From Hyphomicrobiales bacterium (lineage in GTDB: Bacteria > Pseudomonadota > Alphaproteobacteria > Rhizobiales > Xanthobacteraceae), in contig JAFKKG010000022.1 in NCBI GenBank assembly GCA_017305715.1, positions 114,557 to 178,556 of the forward strand: a DNA stretch of 64,000 nt, read 5' to 3'. A program made the translations under genes and the position numbers. This document shows positions 19,358 to 27,965 of this stretch, piece by piece (position 1 is the first letter of the stretch; each line of letters opens with the position of its first letter). The notes beneath the pieces were generated by a model that saw nothing but the letters and a program-made list of their open reading frames with translations, did no database searches and had not been told where the DNA came from.

Positions 19358-22300
19358 CTACAGCGTCTGCACGTCCACCACGCCGGACACCGCCTTGATC
19401 GCGCCGGCGATCTGCGGCGAGACCTTGAAGCGGCCGGGGAGCTTCATCTCCACCTCGGTTTCGAGGTCGAGCATGATCACCAGCGACACATCGCCGTCGG
19501 CACCGCCCACCGGCGTGGGCGCAGACTTCGCCGGCAGGCCCTTCGGCGCGCCGCCGGGTGGGGCCGGCTCCGGCATGTTCAACCGGCGCGCGATCGAATC
19601 CAGCGGCTTGGTGTCGCGAACGAAAATTCGCAGCCCCTTTTGGGTCTTGGCGGCGGCGTCATCCAGCGGCTCGGCATGCAGCACCCTCGCCCGCACGTCC
19701 TCGCCCTGCAATTCGGCGCCGAGTTGCAACAATACCGCCGCACCCGGTTCCAGTACGTCGCGATATTGCGCGAGGCCTTCGGAGAACAGCACCGCCTCGA
19801 AATGGCCGGTCGGATCGGACAGGCCCATAATGCCCATCTTGTTGCCGGTCTTGGTCCGCCGTTCCATCCGCGAGACCACGGTGGCCGCAACCTTGCCCGC
19901 GGTCGCGCCGGTTTTGACCGCCCGCGAAAATTCCGCCCAGGACTGCACCCGCAGCCGCTTCAGGATCGCAGCGTAATCGTCGAGCGGATGGCCGGACAGG
20001 AAGAAGCCGATGGCGTCGTATTCGCGCCGCAGCCGTTCGGCCGGCAGCCAGGGTTCGATCTGCGGCAGCATGATGGTCGGCGCATCCGCAGCGCCGCCGA
20101 ACATGTCGTTTTGCCCGAGCGTCGAGGCCTCATGGCTGCGCTGGCAGGCGGCGAGAATGGCTTCCGCGCCGGCAAACACCCGGGCGCGGTTCGAATCCAG
20201 CGTGTCGAACGCGCCGGCGGCGGCGAGGCTTTCGATCACCCGCTTGTTGATCGCGCGCGGATTAACCCGCGCGGCGAAATCGGCCAGCGACGTGAACAGG
20301 CCCTTGCGCCGTTCCTCGACGATCAACTCGACCGCCTGCGGGCCGACGCCCTTCAGCGCGGCCAGCGCGTAGTAGATGGTGTTTTCGCCGACCTCGAAGG
20401 TCGCACCCGAGCGATTGATGTTGGGCGCCTCGACCTTGATCTTGAGCCGCTGCGCCTCGGCGCGAAATTCCGACAGCTTGTCGGTGTTGTTGAGTTCGAG
20501 CGTCATCGACGCCGCCAAGAACTCGACCGGATAATGCGCCTTCATATAGGCGGTGTGATAGGAAACCAGCGCGTAGGCCGCGGCATGGCTCTTGTTGAAG
20601 CCGTAGTCGGCGAACTTGGCGAGCAGTTCGAAGATCGTATCGGCCTGCCCTTTCGGCACGCCGTTCTTGACCGAGCCGGCCACGAAGATCGAGCGCTGCT
20701 TCTCCATCTCGGCGCGGATCTTCTTGCCCATCGCGCGGCGCAACAGGTCGGCGTCGCCGAGCGAGTAGCCGGCCATCACCTGGGCGATCTGCATCACCTG
20801 TTCCTGATAGATGATGACGCCGAAGGTCTCCTTCAGGATCGGCTCCAGGATCGGATGCAGATATTCCGGCTCCTCGTCGCCATGCTTGCGCGCGCAATAG
20901 GTCGGGATGTTCGCCATCGGGCCGGGACGGTAGAGCGCCACCAGCGCGATGATGTCCTCGAAACGGTCGGGCCGCATATCGACCAGCGCCCGCCGCATGC
21001 CCTGGCTTTCCACCTGGAACACACCGACCACGTCGCCCTTGGCCAGCATCTGGTAGCTCGGCGCGTCGTCGATTTTCAGCGTCGCCAGATCCACATCGAT
21101 ATCGCGCTGCTTGAGCAGCTTTACGGCAACATCGAGCACGGTCAGCGTCTTCAGGCCGAGGAAGTCGAATTTGACCAGGCCGGCCGGTTCGACCCATTTC
21201 ATGTTGAACTGGGTCACCGGCATGTCGGATTTGGGATCGCGATAGAGCGGCACCAGTTCGCTCAAGGGACGGTCGCCGATCACGATGCCGGCGGCGTGCG
21301 TCGAAGCGTGCCGAGTAAGCCCTTCCAGGCGCTGGGCGATGTCGAAGGCGCGTGCGACCACGGCGTCCTCGTCGCGAAACGCCTGCAGTTTGGGTTCGCT
21401 CTCAATTGCCGCCGCCAGCGTCACCGGCGCCGCGGGATTCTGCGGCACCAGCTTTGTGAGTTTGTCGACCTGCCCATACGGCATCTGCAACACGCGGCCG
21501 ACGTCGCGGAGCACGCCCCGCGCCTGCAGCGTTCCGAAGGTAATGATCTGCGCCACCTGGTCGCGGCCGTAGCGCTTCTGCACGTAGTCGATCACCTCGC
21601 CGCGGCGGTCCTGGCAAAAGTCGATGTCGAAGTCCGGCATCGAGACGCGTTCGGGATTGAGGAAGCGCTCGAACAGCAGGCCGAAGCGGATCGGATCGAG
21701 GTCGGTAATCGTGAGCGCATAGGCGACCAGCGATCCCGCGCCCGAACCGCGGCCCGGTCCCACGGGAATTCCTTGCGCCTTGGCCCACTTGATGAAGTCG
21801 GCAACGATCAGAAAGTAGCCCGGATACTGCATCCGGGTGATGACGTCGATTTCGAACGCCAGCCGCGCGCGATATTCCTCTTCGGTGGCGCCCTGCGAGA
21901 GGCCGTGAACCCTGAGCCGGTTGGTCAGGCCCTCCTCGGCCTGCCGGCGCAACTCCGCCGCTTCCTCGCCAACCGCGTCGGCGCTGCCCGCGCCGACTGT
22001 GAAGCGCGGCAGGATCGGCTTGCGCGTCATCGGCCGGAACGAGCAGCGCTCGGCGATCTCGACCGTGGAAGCCAGGGCTTCCGGTATGTCGGCGAACAAC
22101 ACCGCCATTTCGGCCCGGGTCTTGAAGCGGTGGTCGGGGGTGAGTTGTTCGCGATCGGTCTCGGCGATCAGGCGGCCGCCGGCGATGCACAACAGGGCAT
22201 CGTGGGCTTCGTAATCGTCCGTGCTCGCAAAATAAGGCTCGTTGGTAGCGACCAGCGGCAGGCCCTTGGCATAGGCGAGATCAATCAGGCCGCCCTCGAT

Positions 22301-22864
22301 GCGGCGCTCCTTGTCAATGCCGTGGCGCTGCAATTCGATGTAGAGGCGGTCGCCGAACAGGCTCGCCAGCCGGTCGCAGCGGGTCGCGGCCAAGGCAGCA
22401 TGATCGCCCAGCAGCGCCAGCGAGACCGGGCCGTCCGGACCACCGGTCAGCGCGATCAGGTCCTCCGAATCCCCCTCCAGCCATTCGAGCTTGATATGCG
22501 GCGATTGATGAACCGGCGTCTCCAGGAACGCCCGTGAATTCAGCCGCATCAGGCTGCGATAGCCCCGCTCGCGCGCCGCCAGCAGCACGATTCGCGAGGG
22601 AGCCGTGGACAGCGCATTGCGCGCATTGGGATCCTGGTCGCCGAAATCGATCGCGAGTTCCAACCCCACGATCGGCTGGATGCCGTAGCCGGCCATCTTG
22701 TCGGAGAATTCCAGCGCCCCGAACATGTTGTCGGTGTCGGTGAGCGCCAGCGCGGGCTGGCGATCGGCCTTGGCCAGTTCGCCGAGTTTTGCAATTTTGA
22801 TCGAACCCTTCAGCAGCGAATAGGCCGAATGAACGTGGAGATGAACGAATCCGGCGTTGGACAT
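19358..22864 (-). CDS. dnaE: DNA polymerase III alpha subunit
   Basis: This is the replicative polymerase catalytic subunit, 1168 residues. The N-terminal PHP domain begins FVHLHVHSAYSLLKGS. The polymerase core contains GPGRGSGAGSLVAYAL and the catalytic PDFDIDFCQDRRGE. A helix-hairpin-helix segment (ALKGVGPQAVELIVEERRKG) and an OB-fold region near 1000-1080 follow. The length and layout match housekeeping DnaE1 rather than the damage-inducible DnaE2. Confidence 0.97.
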   Translation of the reverse strand: MSNAGFVHLHVHSAYSLLKGSIKIAKLGELAKADRQPALALTDTDNMFGALEFSDKMAGYGIQPIVGLELAIDFGDQDPNARNALSTAPSRIVLLAARERGYRSLMRLNSRAFLETPVHQSPHIKLEWLEGDSEDLIALTGGPDGPVSLALLGDHAALAATRCDRLASLFGDRLYIELQRHGIDKERRIEGGLIDLAYAKGLPLVATNEPYFASTDDYEAHDALLCIAGGRLIAETDREQLTPDHRFKTRAEMAVLFADIPEALASTVEIAERCSFRPMTRKPILPRFTVGAGSADAVGEEAAELRRQAEEGLTNRLRVHGLSQGATEEEYRARLAFEIDVITRMQYPGYFLIVADFIKWAKAQGIPVGPGRGSGAGSLVAYALTITDLDPIRFGLLFERFLNPERVSMPDFDIDFCQDRRGEVIDYVQKRYGRDQVAQIITFGTLQARGVLRDVGRVLQMPYGQVDKLTKLVPQNPAAPVTLAAAIESEPKLQAFRDEDAVVARAFDIAQRLEGLTRHASTHAAGIVIGDRPLSELVPLYRDPKSDMPVTQFNMKWVEPAGLVKFDFLGLKTLTVLDVAVKLLKQRDIDVDLATLKIDDAPSYQMLAKGDVVGVFQVESQGMRRALVDMRPDRFEDIIALVALYRPGPMANIPTYCARKHGDEEPEYLHPILEPILKETFGVIIYQEQVMQIAQVMAGYSLGDADLLRRAMGKKIRAEMEKQRSIFVAGSVKNGVPKGQADTIFELLAKFADYGFNKSHAAAYALVSYHTAYMKAHYPVEFLAASMTLELNNTDKLSEFRAEAQRLKIKVEAPNINRSGATFEVGENTIYYALAALKGVGPQAVELIVEERRKGLFTSLADFAARVNPRAINKRVIESLAAAGAFDTLDSNRARVFAGAEAILAACQRSHEASTLGQNDMFGGAADAPTIMLPQIEPWLPAERLRREYDAIGFFLSGHPLDDYAAILKRLRVQSWAEFSRAVKTGATAGKVAATVVSRMERRTKTGNKMGIMGLSDPTGHFEAVLFSEGLAQYRDVLEPGAAVLLQLGAELQGEDVRARVLHAEPLDDAAAKTQKGLRIFVRDTKPLDSIARRLNMPEPAPPGGAPKGLPAKSAPTPVGGADGDVSLVIMLDLETEVEMKLPGRFKVSPQIAGAIKAVSGVVDVQTL

Positions 22865-23076
22865 GTCGCTGCGGGGGCTCTTGCATCGTGGATGGGAGCG
22901 ATCGTCGGGCGTTCAGGAAACACCGACTCGCTGGCCGCAATGGTGATGCCTCGGCCTGCCCGAGTCCACGCGGAACGCGCGCCTTGCGACCGTCATCCGG
23001 CTTTTCCCCAAGGGGCCCTTTGAAGCCGGCCGGTCACGCGCCGCGTCGTAGGCCCGGTTCCCCGTTCCGACGCACC

Positions 23077-23175
23077 TCAGAGTTGGGGAATGACCTGCGC
23101 CCAGACCGCAATCATCCCGACAAACAGCGCAATCGACGCCAACGCCGCCGCTTCTTCCACAAACATCCTCAACAT
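23077..23175 (-). CDS. 32-residue single-helix membrane peptide under LexA control
   Basis: A 32-codon gene begins MLRMFVEEAAAL and ends VIPQL. Residues 9-29 form one hydrophobic helix (ALASIALFVGMIAVW), with charges only in the first eight residues, so it should be an inner-membrane peptide with a very short N-terminal tail. An AAGGAG ribosome-binding site sits 7 bases before the ATG. Two GTTC-N7-GTTC-type LexA boxes occupy the promoter. Size, single helix and SOS control recall the Caulobacter division inhibitor SidA (29 residues); I see no basis to claim homology. It is on the same strand as dnaE, 212 bases upstream. Confidence 0.8.
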   Translation of the reverse strand: MLRMFVEEAAALASIALFVGMIAVWAQVIPQL

Positions 23176-23192
23176 GGCCTGACTCCTTGCTA

Positions 23193-23235
23193 GAACATAT
23201 GAGGAACATTGTTCCTTTTTTGTTCCAGGAGTCAA
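23193..23235 (-). promoter_or_regulatory. SOS promoter with two LexA boxes
   Basis: On the plus strand GAACATATGAGGAAC (23193-23207) is GAAC-N7-GAAC, and GTTCCTTTTTTGTTC (23211-23225) is GTTC-N7-GTTC. These are two exact matches, in opposite orientations, to the alphaproteobacterial LexA operator. Reading the minus strand, -35 TTGACT (23235-23230) and -10 AACAAT (23213-23208) are 16 bases apart. One box lies between -35 and -10 and the other covers the start of transcription, so LexA binding should shut the promoter tightly. Confidence 0.85.
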
Positions 23236-23310
23236 GCGCGGGGAAATGGGTCAGTTTGCTGAATGCGGCCTGTGGTTAATGCCGACCGGGCCGGTTCGGG
23301 ATTCGCCTGT

Positions 23311-23466
23311 TCACCGGCACGACATCCCCGCTTCCATCGGCCCCCAGAAGCCGCAGGCGGTCGTCGGGTGATGGGGGCCGCGCGCATGCAGGCGGCCATT
23401 GAAAACCAGCAGGGTTACCGCGGCGAGAAGGATGGCTGAAACGACGATGGAGAATCTTGTTTTCAT
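23311..23466 (-). CDS. Small hypothetical membrane/secreted protein
   Basis: From the ATG at 23466 the product is 51 residues: MKTRFSIVVSAILLAAVTLL, a clear signal or membrane-anchor helix, then a short His/Cys-containing tail (HARGPHHPTTACGFWG, MSCR). Two cysteines and three histidines in so short an exported tail could bind metal or form a disulfide. I do not recognise the family. An upstream in-frame start at 23496 would place charged residues ahead of the helix. Confidence 0.6.
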   Translation of the reverse strand: MKTRFSIVVSAILLAAVTLLVFNGRLHARGPHHPTTACGFWGPMEAGMSCR

Positions 23467-23511
23467 GCCCCGGATATGCCTCCGGGAGACGGCCACGTCC
23501 AGCCCGCGCCG

Positions 23512-23727
23512 CTACGCCGTCTTGCGCCCAAACACCGGCCGGGTCCGCCTGATGGCTTTCCAGCCAAAATAGTCATAGGCGCCGGACCAGGCGTGGACTT
23601 CGGTCTGGCAAACCGTGCATTCGAAATTGCCGGAATGCTTGTGCTGATCCTGTTCCCTCGTCGCGGTGTAATCCATTCCGCAACCGGGGCAGGTGAATTC
23701 TTCGGTGGTCCAAATGCTGCTTGCCAT
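23512..23727 (-). CDS. Small zinc-ribbon-like hypothetical protein
   Basis: The protein is 71 residues with two CxxC knuckles, CPGCGMDYT near residue 13 and CTVCQTEVH near 37, the spacing of a small zinc ribbon. It has no signal peptide or membrane segment. This type of protein is common and uncharacterised in Bradyrhizobium relatives. It stands alone between two other small minus-strand genes. Confidence 0.7.
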   Translation of the reverse strand: MASSIWTTEEFTCPGCGMDYTATREQDQHKHSGNFECTVCQTEVHAWSGAYDYFGWKAIRRTRPVFGRKTA

Positions 23728-23869
23728 GGCGCAACTATGCGCCGGCGGCGGCCCGATTCAAGTCTGCGCCGTTTCTGTAGTTAAAGACGCGATAAATGAA
23801 CCGGCGCTCGCGCGTTAACAAAAACTTCCGCGATCTTCCGGATTTCTGTTGTGATGCGCGTTGCCCAAC

Positions 23870-23896
23870 AAAAAAGCCCCGGGCAATGCCCGGGGC
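23870..23896 (-). terminator. Rho-independent terminator of the outer-membrane beta-barrel gene
   Basis: On the minus strand GCCCCGGGC, a short loop and GCCCGGGGC are followed by TTTTTTG. The hairpin occupies 23876-23896, 53 bases past the stop codon of the beta-barrel gene at 23950. It is a strong G:C stem with a good T-run. Confidence 0.85.
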
Positions 23897-23949
23897 TTCG
23901 ATGGTCCCACCAGAGAGTGGCGGGACCAGTACTCAGATCAGAGCTTGGC

Positions 23950-24699
23950 TCAGTACCGGGCGACGACCGGGCCGCCGAACTTGTAGTTCAGGCGAGCGGT
24001 GACCAGATCGACGTCCTGACGGATGCGCTCGTTGAAGGTGCCACCGAGCACCGTCGTGAAGGACGAGGTGCGGTCCTGCATGAACAGATGATTGTATTCG
24101 ACACCGACCGACCAGTTGGGAGCGAAGCCGTATTCGGCGCCGACGCCGACCACGCCACCCCAGCGGGTGTCGTCGTTGGCCGTGGCAAGCAGCGCGTTGC
24201 CGGCCGTGGCGTTGACGCGGTACTTGTCCGCAGTCACAGCCGCACCGCCCTTGACGTAGAGCAGGAAGTTGTTGGCAGCCCAACCGACCTGACCGGTGAA
24301 CAGGCCGAACCCTTCGACCTTCGAGCGAATGGTCGTTGCCGGGAAGGCCAGGCTCACATTGCTGCCGCTGAAGTCGGCCCAGTTGCCCTGCGCTTCAACG
24401 CCGAACACCCAGGTGCCGGCCTGCCAGCGATAGCCGACCTGACCACCGACCGTGCCGCCCGTTGCGTCGTGGGAACCTTCGCTCGCCAGGAACGCGCCAC
24501 CCGGAGTGAGGGCATCCCACGAATTGCGGCTCGAACCCCAACCACCGTTGACGCCGACGTAGAAACCGCTCCAGTCGTAGACGGCGGCGACGTATGCCGG
24601 GGCCTTCGTGTAAGGACGCGCAGCGAGATCCGCGGCCATTGCCGGCGCAGCCGCGCCGAGCGCGATCAGACTCGCCGTTACAAGCAAAACCTTCTTCAT
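23950..24699 (-). CDS. Outer-membrane beta-barrel protein (Omp25/Omp31 type)
   Basis: This protein (249 residues from the ATG at 24699) has a signal peptide MKKVLLVTASLIALGAAAPA ending AMA. Next comes the linker ADLAARPYTKAPAY and the first strand YDWSGFYVGVNGGWG, the usual opening of rhizobial Omp25/Omp31-like eight-strand barrels. It ends with the aromatic-rich strand LNYKFGGPVVARY. In-frame codons upstream to 24756 precede the signal peptide and are ignored. A strong terminator follows. The role is structural or porin-like; substrates unknown. Confidence 0.88.
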   Translation of the reverse strand: MKKVLLVTASLIALGAAAPAMAADLAARPYTKAPAYVAAVYDWSGFYVGVNGGWGSSRNSWDALTPGGAFLASEGSHDATGGTVGGQVGYRWQAGTWVFGVEAQGNWADFSGSNVSLAFPATTIRSKVEGFGLFTGQVGWAANNFLLYVKGGAAVTADKYRVNATAGNALLATANDDTRWGGVVGVGAEYGFAPNWSVGVEYNHLFMQDRTSSFTTVLGGTFNERIRQDVDLVTARLNYKFGGPVVARY

Positions 24700-25013
24700 C
24701 TTTTTATTCCCGTTCCAGTTGGTACAGCCCCCAAGGCCGTGACGCCCTGATAGCATTCCCCATCCGAATTGCTGTAACTTCGGTGCAACAGCGCGCGCGA
24801 AACGACTTTGATAAAAATGTAAGTTAATGTTGTGTTACAGGCACTTTTCGAAACATTGCACGCGCTCTCGCCGCGAAAAATTCACATTTGAACGCTGCCG
24901 CGGCATCGGCGCGTGAGATTGTGTTGACGAGATGGCGTATGTAGGGCTGAAAGCGCGCAATGGAACCCACGATGGAACTCACGAAAACGCGATCAACGTT
25001 CTGGAGATTCGGA

Positions 25014-25313
25014 ATGCGTAGAGCGATTCTAGTTTTGCTGGCGGCGAGCGGACTGTCCGGCATCGGCACTCTGCCCGCCGAAGCGGTCGGCACGCGATAT
25101 CCGTTCTGCATCACCGGCCCCGAACAACCCGGCCTCAGCAACTGCACCTTCACCAGCTACGAGCAATGCCAGGCCACCGCTTCCGGCCGCCGTTTGTGGT
25201 GCGTTGAGAATCCCTATTTCGCCCGCGAGAGCGGCGGCGATGCACCGCCTTCGGCCTATCGTCCGCTTCCTGGCCGCGCGTTGCCACCGGCTCCCGGCCC
25301 CGCCAGATACTGA
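25014..25313 (+). CDS. DUF3551 family secreted protein, copy 1
   Basis: From the ATG at 25014 the product is 99 residues. A signal peptide (MRRAILVLLAASGLSGIGTL) is followed by the DUF3551 cysteine pattern YPFCITG, NCTFTSYEQCQATASGR, LWCVENPYF, and a proline-rich tail. Four cysteines imply two disulfides in the periplasm or outside. Function is unknown. It is the first of three tandem paralogues. A start 18 codons earlier (24960) is possible but puts charged residues before the signal peptide. Confidence 0.78.
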   Translation: MRRAILVLLAASGLSGIGTLPAEAVGTRYPFCITGPEQPGLSNCTFTSYEQCQATASGRRLWCVENPYFARESGGDAPPSAYRPLPGRALPPAPGPARY

Positions 25314-25453
25314 ATCCCGCTGCGCCCCGCACGACCGCCGCAGCTCCGCACGACACCGGGCACTCGACGCACGAACGTGATTTGACCGCGCGGCGCGCGA
25401 ATTGTCTGCTGTCGGGCGGAAGCGTCGTCGATCAAGGCCATAACGGAGGAATC

Positions 25454-25708
25454 ATGCGGCGAGCGCTGCTGGCGCTGAGCGCGATCTGTGCGGCCGCCTT
25501 CGCGGCGCCGGTCGCGGCGCGTGATCTCGCCTACTGTATCAAGGGCTGCGACTTCGGGGCCGGCGCCGGCGATTGCAGCTTCTCGTCGCTGGCGCAGTGC
25601 CAGGCCACCGCCTCCGGGCGCGATGCAAGCTGCGCCGCCAATCCTTATTTCAACACCACGGCGGGCTTGCAGACCAATCGCAGCCGTCCATCCCGAAGGA
25701 GATTCTGA
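25454..25708 (+). CDS. DUF3551 family secreted protein, copy 2
   Basis: The product is 84 residues from the ATG at 25454, which has GGAGG just upstream. A signal peptide (MRRALLALSAICAAAFAA, ending VAA) is followed by DLAYCIKGCDFG, DCSFSSLAQCQATASGR and SCAANPYF. It carries one extra cysteine relative to copy 1. Its stop overlaps the next start as TGATG, so copies 2 and 3 are translationally coupled. Confidence 0.8.
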   Translation: MRRALLALSAICAAAFAAPVAARDLAYCIKGCDFGAGAGDCSFSSLAQCQATASGRDASCAANPYFNTTAGLQTNRSRPSRRRF

Positions 25709-25971
25709 TGCGCATGTCCGCTCTTGCCGCGCTGGCGATGACGGCGGTTTCCATCGCCGCACCCGCGCAGGCGCAGACCTATGGTCCGGACTATCCGGTC
25801 TGCCTGCATGTCTACGGCCCGGTCACCTATTACGAGTGCCGCTACAGTTCGATCGGCCAATGCAATCAGTCGGCTGCGGGCCGCGCCGCGCAATGCGTGA
25901 TCAATCCCTATACGGCGAATGCCGCCTATGGCGATCAGCACGCCGGCAAACGCCTTCGTCGCGGCCATTGA
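25708..25971 (+). CDS. DUF3551 family secreted protein, copy 3
   Basis: The product is 87 residues: signal peptide MRMSALAALAMTAVSIAAPA ending AQA, then YPVCLHVYG, ECRYSSIGQCNQSAAGR and QCVINPYTAN, and a basic tail. It has the same four-cysteine pattern as copies 1 and 2 but a diverged middle. AAGGAG lies 7 bases ahead of the start. It converges on lolD with only 4 bases between the stop codons. Confidence 0.8.
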   Translation: MRMSALAALAMTAVSIAAPAQAQTYGPDYPVCLHVYGPVTYYECRYSSIGQCNQSAAGRAAQCVINPYTANAAYGDQHAGKRLRRGH

Positions 25972-25975
25972 GCGG

Positions 25976-26677
25976 TTACTCGAGTTCGACGACCTGGCCG
26001 TCCACCAGCGACACCCGGCGGTCCATGCGCGCGGCGAGTTCCATATTGTGGGTCGCGATCAGCATCGCGACCTTGGTCGCCTTCACGAGCTGCATCAGCG
26101 CGTTGAACACGTGATCGGCGGTGTGCGGGTCGAGGTTGCCGGTCGGCTCGTCCGCCAGCAACGCCCGCGGCGCATTGGCCACCGCGCGCGCGATCGCGAC
26201 GCGTTGCTGTTCGCCGCCGGACAGTTCGGACGGCCGGTGCGTGACGCGCTCGCCGAGGCCGAGATAGGCCAGGATTTCCGTTGAACGCTTCACGGTCTCG
26301 GCACGCTTGAGGCCGCGGATCATCTGCGGCAGCATGACGTTTTCCAGCGCGGTGAATTCCGGCAGCAACCGATGCTGCTGATAGACGAAGCCGATGTCGG
26401 TCCGCCTGATATGGGTTCGCTCGATATCGGACAATTGCGAGGTCGGCGTGCCCGCGACATAGACCTCGCCGTCATCGGGGCTTTCGAGCAGGCCCGCGAT
26501 ATGCAGCAGCGTCGATTTGCCCGAACCCGACGGCGCCACCAGCGCCACCGACTGCCCCGCCCACAGCGCGAGCTTGGCGCCGTCGAGAATCGTCAGCGTC
26601 GCCTCGCCTTGCTGGTACTGGCGTTTTATCTCGTGGAGATAGACCACCGGTACGTCTTCCGCCCCCTCGGCCATCAT
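25976..26677 (-). CDS. lolD: Lipoprotein-releasing system ATP-binding protein LolD
   Basis: This is the ATPase of the Lol ABC exporter, which extracts mature lipoproteins from the inner membrane for delivery to the outer membrane. Walker A is [11 protein letters not shown], the signature is [14 protein letters not shown], and Walker B is [12 protein letters not shown], in 233 residues. It lies 4 bases downstream of a lolC/E-type permease and is clearly co-transcribed with it. MacB-type partners look alike, but the permease context supports Lol. Confidence 0.92.
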   Translation of the reverse strand: MMAEGAEDVPVVYLHEIKRQYQQGEATLTILDGAKLALWAGQSVALVAPSGSGKSTLLHIAGLLESPDDGEVYVAGTPTSQLSDIERTHIRRTDIGFVYQQHRLLPEFTALENVMLPQMIRGLKRAETVKRSTEILAYLGLGERVTHRPSELSGGEQQRVAIARAVANAPRALLADEPTGNLDPHTADHVFNALMQLVKATKVAMLIATHNMELAARMDRRVSLVDGQVVELE

Positions 26678-26681
26678 GCCC

Positions 26682-27965
26682 TCACTCGTACCGGAGCGCG
26701 TCGACGGGATCGAGGCGCGCGGCGCGCCAGGACGGATAGAGCGTCGCCAGGAACGACAGCGTCAGCGCCATGATCACGACGGCGGTGGTCTCGCCGATAT
26801 CGACCTCGGCCGGCAGCTTCGAGAGGAAATACAGTTCCGGCGAGAACAGCTCGGTATTGGTCATCCAGGACAGGAATTGCCGGATCGATTCGATGTTGAG
26901 GCAGATCAGCATCCCGACGAAGAAGCCGGTCAGCGTGCCGACCACGCCGATCGCGGCCCCCGTGATCAGGAAGATCCGCATGATCGAGCCCTGCGAGGCG
27001 CCCATCGTGCGCAGGATCGCGATGTCCTGGCCCTTGTCCTTGACCAGCATGATCAGCCCGGAGACGATGTTGAGCGCCGCGACCAGCACGATCATGGTCA
27101 GGATCAGGAACATCACGTTGCGCTCGACCTGCAGCGCGTTGAAGAAGGTCGAATTGCGCTGCCGCCAGTCGACCAGGAACACCGGCCGCCCGGCCGCTTC
27201 CGTCACCAGCTTGCGGAAGGTGTCGATCCGGTCGGGATTGGACGTGAACACCTCGATCGCGGTGACGTCGTCCTTGCGGTTGAAATAGGCCTGCGATTCC
27301 GGCAGCGGCATGAATACGAAGCTCGAATCATATTCCGACATGCCGATCTCGAACACGGCGGTGATCTTGTACGGCTTGATGCGCGGTGTGGTGCCCATCG
27401 GGGTCACGGCCCCCTTCGGCGCGACCAGCGTGATGCTGTCACCCGCATGCAGCGACAGCGTATCGGCGAGCCGGCGGCCGATTGCGACGCCCTGCCCTTC
27501 GTCAAATCCTTCGAGCGTGCCCTGTTTGATGTTCTTGGCGATCGAGGTGAGATTGTTGAGGTCGTCGGCGCGCATGCCGCGTACCAGCACGCCCGCGGCA
27601 TTGAAGGCCGAGGACGCCAGCGCCTGACCGTCCACCACGGGTGCCGCAAGCCGGACACCCTGAACCTGACTGATCCGCTCGGCGACGTCCTTCCAGTCGG
27701 TCAGCGGTGATTCCAGCGGCTGGACCAGCAGATGCCCGTTGAGCCCGAGGATCTTGTCCAGCAGTTCCTTGCGAAAGCCGTTCATCACGGCCATCACGAT
27801 GATCAGCGTCGCAACGCCGAGCATGATGCCGAGGAACGAAAAGCCGGCGATGACGGAGATAAAACCTTCCTTGCGGCGCGCCCGCAAATAGCGTCCCGAC
27901 AACAGCCATTCGAACTGCGAAAAAGGCGCGGTGCGGACGGTCTCGTTCATGGTTTCACTCATCAC
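26682..27965 (-). CDS. lolC: Lol system permease LolC/E-type, downstream copy
   Basis: The permease is 426-427 residues: an N-terminal membrane helix ([20 protein letters not shown]), a large periplasmic domain (about 50-275), then three helices at the C terminus ([49 protein letters not shown]). It ends [12 protein letters not shown], the FtsX/LolC signature. The start is either a GTG at 27965 or the ATG immediately after it; the GTG overlaps the stop of the neighbouring paralogue (GTGA). The two paralogues agree at roughly four of five positions by eye. Confidence 0.92.
   Translation of the reverse strand: MMSETMNETVRTAPFSQFEWLLSGRYLRARRKEGFISVIAGFSFLGIMLGVATLIIVMAVMNGFRKELLDKILGLNGHLLVQPLESPLTDWKDVAERISQVQGVRLAAPVVDGQALASSAFNAAGVLVRGMRADDLNNLTSIAKNIKQGTLEGFDEGQGVAIGRRLADTLSLHAGDSITLVAPKGAVTPMGTTPRIKPYKITAVFEIGMSEYDSSFVFMPLPESQAYFNRKDDVTAIEVFTSNPDRIDTFRKLVTEAAGRPVFLVDWRQRNSTFFNALQVERNVMFLILTMIVLVAALNIVSGLIMLVKDKGQDIAILRTMGASQGSIMRIFLITGAAIGVVGTLTGFFVGMLICLNIESIRQFLSWMTNTELFSPELYFLSKLPAEVDIGETTAVVIMALTLSFLATLYPSWRAARLDPVDALRYE

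Noticed and set aside
19640-22537. A 965-codon open frame on the plus strand opposite dnaE
   Set aside because: It mirrors dnaE codon for codon, is Arg/His/Asp-rich without any recognisable domain, and is the usual artefact of high-GC coding sequence.
22913-23209. A 98-codon minus-strand frame overlapping the SOS peptide gene and the first LexA box
   Set aside because: It has no ribosome-binding site, runs through the operator region and lacks a recognisable fold; the 32-codon frame has the better start and position.
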